From assembly GCA_010031985.1 (NCBI GenBank), contig RGYP01000139.1, forward strand, positions 1 through 5,610: a DNA stretch of 5,610 nucleotides, read 5' to 3'. This document shows positions 1 to 5,610 of the stretch, one piece after another; the stretch's first letter is position 1; every line of letters begins with the position of its first letter. The stretch is from Gammaproteobacteria bacterium. GTDB taxonomy: Bacteria > Pseudomonadota > Gammaproteobacteria > Steroidobacterales > Steroidobacteraceae. A program made the translations under genes and the position numbers. The notes beneath the pieces are model-generated. The model had not been told where the DNA came from and ran no database searches. It saw only the letters and a list, made by a program, of their open reading frames with translations.

Positions 1-59
1 TGACAGCAACGTCGATGAGCGCTTCGATCGCAACTATCTGCGGCAGCGTGTCGTGCCAC
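1..59 (+). repeat. Left arm of a 59-base perfect inverted repeat (back-copied tilS fragment)
   Basis: Positions 1-59 are the exact reverse complement of 496-438; position k pairs with 497-k. The match stops at position 60, where c faces a at 437. Read on the plus strand, this arm encodes DSNVDERFDRNYLRQRVVP, a piece of TilS, although tilS itself runs on the minus strand. Because the copied segment is ordinary protein-coding sequence and the arm touches the window edge, a fold-back chimera or assembly error is more likely than a functional repeat. Confidence 0.95.
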
Positions 60-996
60 CTCGCGCGCCGACCGACGGCGTAGACGGGCTGGCGAGCGCA
101 TAGAGTCTTCCCCTGAAACGCCTGACTTCGCCACCAGACCAGCGCACCCGGGGTTGCGCATCGCGACGTGCCGCCGGCAACTCGGCGCGAATTCGCTCGA
201 GGTGCACGGCATCGGGCACCTTGAGACCGCGCTGCAGCAGCCAGTGACGGAGCAGGTTGCGTTGTCGCGCAACGCTGAGTGTGCGCAATCGATCGAGATC
301 GACGAGACGCCCGGCATCGATACCGACTTCGACGAGATCGCTCGCCGCCAACGCCTCGAGCAATTCGCGCGCTTCGCCGAGGTGCGCCGCGCTCCGCGCG
401 GCTACGGTCGAGGCCGCTGGCCAACGCGCCCGCAACAGTGGCACGACACGCTGCCGCAGATAGTTGCGATCGAAGCGCTCATCGACGTTGCTGTCATCGT
501 CGATCCACGTGATGCCGTGCACGCGCAGCCACTGCTCGAGCGTGGCGCGCGACTCACCGAGGAGAGGACGCACCAGATGTCCCGACTCAAAGATTGCGAG
601 CCGCGGCATGCCCGCCAGTCCTGCCACGCCGGCACCGCGCATCAACTGCAACAGCAAAGTCTCGAGCTGATCGTCCTCGTGGTGCGCCGTCAGCAACCAC
701 TCGCCCTGCCGCAAACCCGTTGCGAGCGCGGCGTAGCGCGCGTTCCGTGCCTCGGCCTCGAGTGAACGGCCACGCCTGCGCGGCACGCTCACTCGACGCA
801 CCGACAGCGGCACGCCAAGTTGTCGACAGAGCGCCCGACAATGCCGCGCCCACTCGTCGGCCGCGGGTCGCAGGCCATGATGCACGTGCACCGCACGCAA
901 GGCTCGGGTGCGCCACGAAGGCTGCGTCTTGCGTAGCGAAACGAGTGCGACCAGCAGCGCGACCGAATCGGCGCCACCACTCAGGGCGACGCACAA
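34..996 (-). CDS. tilS: tRNA(Ile)-lysidine synthetase, C-terminus lost at a fold-back junction
   Basis: TilS uses ATP to attach lysine to C34 of the CAU anticodon of a tRNA(Ile), making it read AUA and accept isoleucine. With the TTG at 996 as residue 1, the PP-loop ATPase motif SGGADS is at 6-11, followed by HVHHGL (37-42), EAEARNARYAAL (80-91), TAHHEDDQLET (103-113), MRGAGVAGLAGMP (119-131), RPLL (143-146), DDDSN (166-170) and RNYLRQRVVPLL (177-188). The substrate-binding middle domain (about 235-302) includes RQRNLLRHWLLQRGL. Native sequence ends near residue 312 (position 61). The last residues, GTTRCRR, are read from the inverted copy at 1-59 and are not TilS. The usual C-terminal domain is absent; the family is about 430 aa and this frame gives 320. 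The true N-terminus is probably upstream, near 1077. Treat this as a partial gene at an artefactual end, not as an evolved short TilS. Confidence 0.9.
   Translation of the reverse strand: MCVALSGGADSVALLVALVSLRKTQPSWRTRALRAVHVHHGLRPAADEWARHCRALCRQLGVPLSVRRVSVPRRRGRSLEAEARNARYAALATGLRQGEWLLTAHHEDDQLETLLLQLMRGAGVAGLAGMPRLAIFESGHLVRPLLGESRATLEQWLRVHGITWIDDDSNVDERFDRNYLRQRVVPLLRARWPAASTVAARSAAHLGEARELLEALAASDLVEVGIDAGRLVDLDRLRTLSVARQRNLLRHWLLQRGLKVPDAVHLERIRAELPAARRDAQPRVRWSGGEVRRFRGRLYALASPSTPSVGARGGTTRCRR
438..496 (-). repeat. Right arm of the inverted repeat, in its native place inside tilS
   Basis: This is the source copy of the 59-base repeat. It encodes tilS residues 168-186 (DSN through the RVVP block) in the correct frame and family context, between IDDD and LLRARWP. 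Conserved TilS sequence continues on both sides, so this copy is native and the arm at 1-59 is the displaced one. The 378 bases between the arms (60-437) encode the TilS middle domain and show nothing else. Confidence 0.93.
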
Positions 997-1073
997 TCTT
1001 TCAGGGGCTGCCTGCTGCGCCAGTCGCTCGAGCTCGCGCCCGAGCCGCCCGACGAGCGCATCGGCCGACGCGC

Positions 1074-2039
1074 TCAGCCTGGCTCCTCGGAGAACACGCC
1101 GAAGCCCGCGAGGCGAAAGGATCGCTCGGCAAGCAGCGTCTCGCGCGGCTTGGCCTGCAAGTCGTGCAAATGACGCAGCAGCGCATCTTTGACCGAGCTC
1201 GCCACCACGCTGCCGTTGCGGTGGGCGCCACCCAGCGGCTCGGCGATCACCTCATCGACGAGCCCCAGCGAGCGCAAGCGATCGGCGGTGAGGCCCATCG
1301 CCTCGGCTGCGGTTTCTTTCTTGTCGGCGCTCTTCCAAAGAATGGACGCGCAGCCTTCCGGCGAGATCACCGAATAGGTGCTGAACTGCAGCATCAGCAA
1401 GCGATCGCAGACGCCGATCGCGAGCGCACCGCCCGACCCACCCTCGCCGATCACCACGCTGATCACCGGCACGCGCAACTTCGCCATCTCGAACAGGTTG
1501 CGCGCGATCGCTTCGCTCTGGCCACGCTCCTCGGAATCGAGACCCGGATAAGCGCCCGGTGTGTCGATGAAAGTGATGAGCGGCAAGGAAAAACGATCGG
1601 CGAGATGCATCAGGCGCAGCGCTTTGCGATAGCCCTCGGGCTTCGGCATGCCGTAGTTGCGCCGTACGCGCTCCTTGGTGTCGCGACCTTTTTGATGACC
1701 GATGACCACCACGGCCTCGCCGCCAAGCCGCGCGAGCCCGCCGATGAGCGCCTGATCGTCGCCGAACATGCGATCACCGTGCAGCTCTTCGAACTCGGTG
1801 AAGGCCTCGCGCAGGTAGTCGAGGGTGTAGGGTCGCTGCGGATGACGCGCGAGCTGCGTGATTTGCCAAGGACTGAGTTTCGAGAAAATGCTGCGCGTCA
1901 GCTGATCGCTCTTCGACTGCAGGCGGGTGATTTCCTCCTGCACGTTCACGCCGGCACCCGCGGTGACGTGGCGCAGCTCCTCGATCTTCGCCTCGAGTTC
2001 GGCGATCGGCTGTTCGAAGTCGAGGAAATTGATGCCCAT
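1074..2039 (-). CDS. accA: Acetyl-CoA carboxylase carboxyltransferase alpha subunit, complete
   Basis: AccA and AccD form the carboxyltransferase of acetyl-CoA carboxylase. It moves CO2 from carboxybiotin on AccB to acetyl-CoA, giving malonyl-CoA for fatty acid synthesis in the cytoplasm. The 321 aa length matches E. coli AccA (319 aa). The start is NFLDFEQPIAELEAKI (4-19), nearly identical to E. coli. Then come RHPQRPYTLDY (65-75), IGHQKGR (113-119), GYRKALRLM (136-144), TFIDTPGAYPG (156-166), the glycine-rich GEGGSGGALAIG (198-209) expected to form the oxyanion-hole region, and SPEGCASILWKSADK (226-240). EPLGGAHRN (267-275) is also conserved. I chose the ATG at 2039 because it gives the family N-terminus. 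A start at 2189 is possible in the same frame, but its extra 50 residues overlap dnaE and look nothing like AccA. The gene sits 32 bases after dnaE and abuts tilS. AccD is not in the window. Confidence 0.98.
   Translation of the reverse strand: MGINFLDFEQPIAELEAKIEELRHVTAGAGVNVQEEITRLQSKSDQLTRSIFSKLSPWQITQLARHPQRPYTLDYLREAFTEFEELHGDRMFGDDQALIGGLARLGGEAVVVIGHQKGRDTKERVRRNYGMPKPEGYRKALRLMHLADRFSLPLITFIDTPGAYPGLDSEERGQSEAIARNLFEMAKLRVPVISVVIGEGGSGGALAIGVCDRLLMLQFSTYSVISPEGCASILWKSADKKETAAEAMGLTADRLRSLGLVDEVIAEPLGGAHRNGSVVASSVKDALLRHLHDLQAKPRETLLAERSFRLAGFGVFSEEPG
1075..1088 (-). promoter_or_regulatory. Putative tilS translation start: GAGGAG plus CTG overlapping the accA stop
   Basis: The tilS frame stays open upstream of its first canonical-type start (TTG at 996) to the accA stop and beyond, with no ATG, GTG or TTG. 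Read on the minus strand, GAGGAG (1088-1083) is followed by five bases and then CTG (1077-1075), which overlaps the accA TGA (1076-1074) as CTGA. Starting there adds 27 residues, including GRELERLAQQAAPERL just before the SGGADS loop. That gives the 15-30 residue leader usual in TilS, whereas the TTG start leaves almost none. This suggests a rare CTG start coupled to accA termination. GAGGAG also encodes Glu-Glu of AccA, so chance is possible. A base error hiding an ordinary start is another explanation. Confidence 0.4.
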
Positions 2040-2057
2040 GGACTGCAGGGTACGGGG

Positions 2058-2065
2058 CCCTCCCC
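2058..2065 (-). promoter_or_regulatory. Possible accA ribosome binding site in the dnaE-accA gap
   Basis: The gap between the dnaE stop (2072-2074) and the accA ATG (2039) is 32 bases and GC-rich. Its only purine-rich Shine-Dalgarno-like stretch is GGGGAGGG, read on the minus strand from 2065 to 2058. It lies 18 bases before the ATG, longer than the usual 5-9. The purines are followed directly by CCCC, so GGGG-AGGG-CCCC could form a short hairpin with AGGG in the loop. There is no room for a separate promoter or an obvious terminator, so accA is probably cotranscribed with dnaE. The assignment as the functional site is inference. Confidence 0.4.
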
Positions 2066-2071
2066 GGGCTT

Positions 2072-5000
2072 TCAACCGTAGGCCGAGTTCGCCGTCCCGG
2101 GCGGGGGTCCGTAGACCACCCGCACGGCGTTGCTGCCGACCAGCTGCTCGAGTGCCTCGATGAGTTCGGGACTCGCGCGTACCTTCCACTCGGCGCCGAG
2201 TTCGAGCCCTGCGCTCGCCTGCTCGCCGGCATAGCGCACACCGACCGCGCAGGGCCCCGGCCGATGCGCCGCCAAAGTATCGGCGAGGCGCTGCAGCATC
2301 AGCCCCTGATCGCTGCCGTTGGCGCGCGGCCAGATGAGCACGATGCGATGCGCCTGCTGCTCGCGGGCGCGATCGAGTTCAGTGACTTTCTTGGCGGCGA
2401 GCCGCCAAGTCTCGCCCTGCTCGTCGTAACGCAGCTGCCCATCGACGACGACGAGCGCGTCCTTGACGATCAGCTCACGAAATTTCTGCAAGATCTCGTC
2501 GAAGAACGTGACTTCGATGCGTCCGGTGCGATCATCGAGCACGACCGACGTGCGATTGGCGCGCTTGCGGATTTCGTGAATGTAACCGGCAACCGTCGCC
2601 GGCCGCCCACCAAAGAATCCACGCTCCGCCGACCCCGGCGTCGGCTTGTCGCTCAAGATGTCGGCGATGCGGCCGCTCACGAAACGCGATAAATCTTTCT
2701 CGTAGCGCGCGAGCGGATGCCCGGTGAGATAAAGCCCGAGCGTCTCGCGCTCGCCTGCCAAGCGCATGGCCTCGCTCCACTCCGGCTGCAGCGGTACGGC
2801 GAGAACGCTCGCTTCAGCCGCCTGCCCCGGTTCTGGCGCGAGACCGAAGAGATCGACCTGTCCGGTCTCGACGGCGCGCGTCGCCTGCTCGCCAAGTTGC
2901 ATCGCCGCGGCAAGCCGCGCCATCTGCGTCGCACGATTGACGCCGAGCGAATCGAGACTGCCGGAGCGAACGAGCGCCTCGAGCACGCGTCGATTGACGC
3001 GATTGAGATCGAGTCGACGACAGAGATCCTCGAGGCTGCGATACGGACCCCGCGTTGCACGCTCCTCGGTGATCGCCTCGACGGCAGACTGTCCCACGCC
3101 CTTGATCGCACCGAGTCCGTAGCGCACCTCGCGCGGTGCGGCCACCACGAACGCATACGCCGACGCGTTGACATCGGGCGGCAGCACCGTGATGCCCATG
3201 CGATCGCATTCGTCCTTGATGGTGACCACCTTGTCGGTGTGATCCATGTCGGCCGAGAGCACCGCCGCCATGAACGCCTCGGGGTAATGCGCCTTGAGCC
3301 AGCCCGTTTGATACGACAGCAGCGCGTAAGCCGCAGAGTGCGACTTGTTGAAGCCGTAGCCGGCGAATTTCTCCATCAGATCGAAGATGTGCGCAGCCTG
3401 CGCCTCGGGGACGCCGCGCGCCTTGGCACCATCGACGAAAATGCTGCGCTGCTTGGCCATCTCCTCGGGCTTTTTCTTGCCCATGGCACGACGCAGCAGA
3501 TCGGCGCCGCCCAAGCTGTAGCCTGCGAGCACCTGCGCGATCTGCATCACCTGCTCCTGATACAGGATCACGCCATAGGTCGGCTTCAGGATCGTCTCGA
3601 GCGAGGGGTGCAGATAATCGATCGGGCCCTCGATACGCCCGTGTTTGCGACCAATGAAATCGTCGACCATGCCCGACTGCAGCGGACCCGGACGGAACAA
3701 GGCCACGAGCGCGACCACGTCCTCGAAGCGATCGGGTTGCAGTCGCCGCACCAGATCCTTCATGCCCCGCGACTCGAGCTGGAACACCGCGGTCGTCTCG
3801 CAATTCTTGAGCAGCTGGAAGGTCGCCGCGTCGTCCATCGGCAGCGTCGCCATCTCCAGCGGCGCCTCGGCGCTCTCGCCCGCCACACGCCGGCGCGCGC
3901 GCTCCTCGTTGATGGTGCGCACCGCGTGCTCGATGATGGTCAGGGTACGCAGCCCGAGAAAGTCGAACTTCACGAGGCCCGCGGCCTCGACGTCGTCTTT
4001 GTCGAACTGCGTGACCACGCTGCCGCCGCCCTCTTCGCAGTAGAGCGGCGCGAAATCTTCGAGCACCGAGGGCGCGATCACCACCCCGCCGGCGTGCTTG
4101 CCGGCGTTGCGCGTCAGGCCCTCGAGCGACCGCGCGAGATCGATGAGGCCGCGCACTTCCTCATCGTCTTTGTAGAGTTTCTTGAGCTCCGGTTCCTTCT
4201 CGAGCGCCGCATCGAGCGTGATGTCGAGCTCGAACGGCACGAGCTTGGCGATCTTGTCGACGTAACCGTACCCGAAACCGAGCACGCGTCCCACATCGCG
4301 CACCACCGCCTTCGCGGCCATCGTGCCGTAGGTGATGATCTGCGAGACCCGCTTGCGACCGTATTTTTCGGCGACGTAATCGATCACCCGATCACGGCCA
4401 TCCATGCAGAAGTCGACGTCGAAGTCGGGCATCGAGACGCGCTCGGGATTGAGGAAGCGCTCGAACAGCAGATCGTATTGCAGCGGGTCGATGTCGGTGA
4501 TGCCCAAGGAATACGCCACGAGCGAGCCCGCACCCGAGCCGCGACCCGGCCCCACCGGAACGCCGTTTTCACGCGCCCAGCGGATGAAATCGGCGACGAT
4601 CAAAAAATAACCCGCAAAGCCCATGCTGCAGATGACACCGAGCTCGGTGTCGAGTCGCGACTCGTAGGTGGTGCGATCGACGTCGGGCAAACGCGCAAGA
4701 CGCATCTCGAGCCCGCGCACCGACTCACTGCGCAGATGGCCCTCGGTGGTCTCGCCTGCAGGTACCGGGTATTCAGGCAAACGGCTCTCGCCGAGTTGCA
4801 GCAGCAGACTGCAACGTCGCGCGATCTGCACTGAATTGGCGAGTGCCTCGGGCAGATCCGCGAACAATTCGGCCATCTCGGCGGGACTGCGCAGATATTG
4901 CTGCGGCGTGTAACGGCGCGGCCGCGAGGGATCGCCGAGTTGCGTGCCCTCGTGGATGCACACGCGCGCTTCGTGCGCTTCGAAATCGGCCGAGGACAAA

Positions 5001-5608
5001 AATCGCACGTCGTTGGTGGCGACGATCGGCACCGACTCGGCAAGCGCCAGCTCGACGGTCGCTGCGAGCAAGGTCTCCTCGCCCTCGCGACCCACTCGAC
5101 TCACCTCGAGGTAATAGCGATCACCGAAGAGCGCGCGCCACTCGGCGAGCTGTCGACGGGCATCGGCGGTTTTGCCCGCCGCCAAGGCGCGCCCGACATC
5201 GCCATCGAGGCCACAAGACAAGGCAATGAGACCTGCCGTCGAGCGCGCATCGAGCCAACTGCGATCGATGCGCGGCGCGCCACGCTGCTGGCCCTCGAGA
5301 TACGCGCGGCTCACGAGCCGCGTGAGATTGCGATAACCCGCCTCGTTCTGACAAAGCAGCGCGATTCGCGTCGGCGCCACGCGGTCACCGGGCTCGGCGA
5401 TCAACAAATCGACACCGACGATCGGCTTCACGCCCTTCTCGAGCGCCGCCTTGTAGAACTTCACCAGGGCGAAGAGATTGTTCTGGTCGGTGACTGCGAC
5501 CGCCGGCATGCGCTCGGCGGCGACCTGCGTGATGAGCTCCGGGATCCGCACCACGCTGTCGACCAGCGAGTACTCGGTATGCAGGCGGAGGTGGACGAAG
5601 TCGGTCAT
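2072..5608 (-). CDS. dnaE: DNA polymerase III alpha subunit (replicative polymerase), complete
   Basis: This is the catalytic subunit of the replicative DNA polymerase III, which extends primers on both strands at the fork. The 1178 aa length is close to E. coli DnaE (1160 aa). The N-terminal PHP domain (about 1-270) opens with HLRLHTEYS (residues 6-14). Arg8 replaces the first His of the metal-binding HxH found in active PHP domains, as in E. coli, so proofreading is inferred to come from a separate DnaQ epsilon subunit. The palm carries PDFDVDF (394-400), with likely catalytic Asp397 and Asp399, and VKFDFLGL (546-553), with Asp549 as the third. GPGRGSGAGS lies at 353-362. The fingers include YGFNKSHSAAYALLSYQ (751-767). 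A helix-hairpin-helix-like stretch spans about 855-895. QVDLF (917-921) matches the clamp-binding motif. An OB fold (about 1003-1073) and a C-terminal tau-binding region follow. The ATG at 5608 gives the expected family N-terminus. Only two bases lie upstream, so promoter and ribosome binding site are unseen. Confidence 0.98.
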   Translation of the reverse strand: MTDFVHLRLHTEYSLVDSVVRIPELITQVAAERMPAVAVTDQNNLFALVKFYKAALEKGVKPIVGVDLLIAEPGDRVAPTRIALLCQNEAGYRNLTRLVSRAYLEGQQRGAPRIDRSWLDARSTAGLIALSCGLDGDVGRALAAGKTADARRQLAEWRALFGDRYYLEVSRVGREGEETLLAATVELALAESVPIVATNDVRFLSSADFEAHEARVCIHEGTQLGDPSRPRRYTPQQYLRSPAEMAELFADLPEALANSVQIARRCSLLLQLGESRLPEYPVPAGETTEGHLRSESVRGLEMRLARLPDVDRTTYESRLDTELGVICSMGFAGYFLIVADFIRWARENGVPVGPGRGSGAGSLVAYSLGITDIDPLQYDLLFERFLNPERVSMPDFDVDFCMDGRDRVIDYVAEKYGRKRVSQIITYGTMAAKAVVRDVGRVLGFGYGYVDKIAKLVPFELDITLDAALEKEPELKKLYKDDEEVRGLIDLARSLEGLTRNAGKHAGGVVIAPSVLEDFAPLYCEEGGGSVVTQFDKDDVEAAGLVKFDFLGLRTLTIIEHAVRTINEERARRRVAGESAEAPLEMATLPMDDAATFQLLKNCETTAVFQLESRGMKDLVRRLQPDRFEDVVALVALFRPGPLQSGMVDDFIGRKHGRIEGPIDYLHPSLETILKPTYGVILYQEQVMQIAQVLAGYSLGGADLLRRAMGKKKPEEMAKQRSIFVDGAKARGVPEAQAAHIFDLMEKFAGYGFNKSHSAAYALLSYQTGWLKAHYPEAFMAAVLSADMDHTDKVVTIKDECDRMGITVLPPDVNASAYAFVVAAPREVRYGLGAIKGVGQSAVEAITEERATRGPYRSLEDLCRRLDLNRVNRRVLEALVRSGSLDSLGVNRATQMARLAAAMQLGEQATRAVETGQVDLFGLAPEPGQAAEASVLAVPLQPEWSEAMRLAGERETLGLYLTGHPLARYEKDLSRFVSGRIADILSDKPTPGSAERGFFGGRPATVAGYIHEIRKRANRTSVVLDDRTGRIEVTFFDEILQKFRELIVKDALVVVDGQLRYDEQGETWRLAAKKVTELDRAREQQAHRIVLIWPRANGSDQGLMLQRLADTLAAHRPGPCAVGVRYAGEQASAGLELGAEWKVRASPELIEALEQLVGSNAVRVVYGPPPGTANSAYG

Positions 5609-5610
5609 CG

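Noticed and set aside
1..496. The inverted repeat as a terminator, mobile-element end or invertible switch
   Set aside because: Both arms are tilS coding sequence, the 378-base loop is also tilS, and there is no transposase, recombinase, T-tract or target duplication.
154..765. A 203-codon open frame on the plus strand opposite tilS
   Set aside because: It is in codon register with tilS on the opposite strand, and the conserved TilS motifs on the minus strand explain the sequence.
594..2081. A 495-codon open frame on the plus strand opposite accA and part of tilS
   Set aside because: Over accA it is the exact-register antisense frame, kept open by rare use of TTA, CTA and TCA. The product is low-complexity Ala/Arg-rich at its start and has no family signature.
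2040..2189. A 50-residue N-terminal extension of accA from a start at 2189
   Set aside because: The extension overlaps the dnaE 3' end in another frame and has no resemblance to AccA. The ATG at 2039 gives the conserved family N-terminus.
2717..4834. A 705-codon open frame on the plus strand opposite dnaE
   Set aside because: It is in exact codon register with dnaE on the opposite strand, where stops arise only from TTA, CTA or TCA codons, which are rare in this GC-rich gene. Its product is rich in Arg and His with no recognisable domain, while the minus strand clearly encodes DnaE.
5600..5610. Possible truncation of dnaE at the right edge
   Set aside because: The reading frame begins with ATG at 5608 followed by the usual DnaE opening (TDFVHLRLHTEYS), so the coding region is complete and only its upstream signals are missing.

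Overview
The window is a chromosomal housekeeping locus from a GC-rich proteobacterium (about 63% GC by eye), most likely a gammaproteobacterium. All genes read on the minus strand, from high to low coordinates: dnaE (DNA polymerase III alpha subunit), accA (acetyl-CoA carboxyltransferase alpha subunit) and tilS (tRNA(Ile) lysidine synthetase). The order dnaE-accA-tilS, with nothing between accA and tilS, is known from Pseudomonas-like gammaproteobacteria. In E. coli, ldcC and another gene lie between accA and tilS. The proteins also resemble the gammaproteobacterial forms: AccA opens with the NFLDFEQPIAELEAKI block, and DnaE keeps the E. coli-type degenerate PHP motif HLRLH.

Layout from the right: positions 5609-5610 are two bases upstream of dnaE. 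Positions 5608-2072 are a complete dnaE of 1178 aa. A 32-base GC-rich gap holds the accA ribosome binding site. Positions 2039-1074 are a complete accA of 321 aa. tilS follows with no gap. Its reading frame runs back to the accA stop, and a GAGGAG motif sits five bases before an in-frame CTG that overlaps the accA TGA. tilS is cut off near position 60. The tight spacing suggests one transcript. No promoter, terminator, RNA gene, mobile element or CRISPR array is visible.

The genes act in separate core processes: chromosome replication, the first committed step of fatty acid synthesis, and decoding of AUA codons. They share a conserved neighbourhood, not a pathway.

The one structural anomaly is at the left end. 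Positions 1-59 are a perfect reverse complement of positions 438-496, which lie inside tilS. tilS therefore loses its C-terminal domain and runs into a back-copied piece of itself, ending in a short unnatural tail. This is most simply a fold-back chimera or an assembly artefact at a contig end. I see no new biological system in this window.
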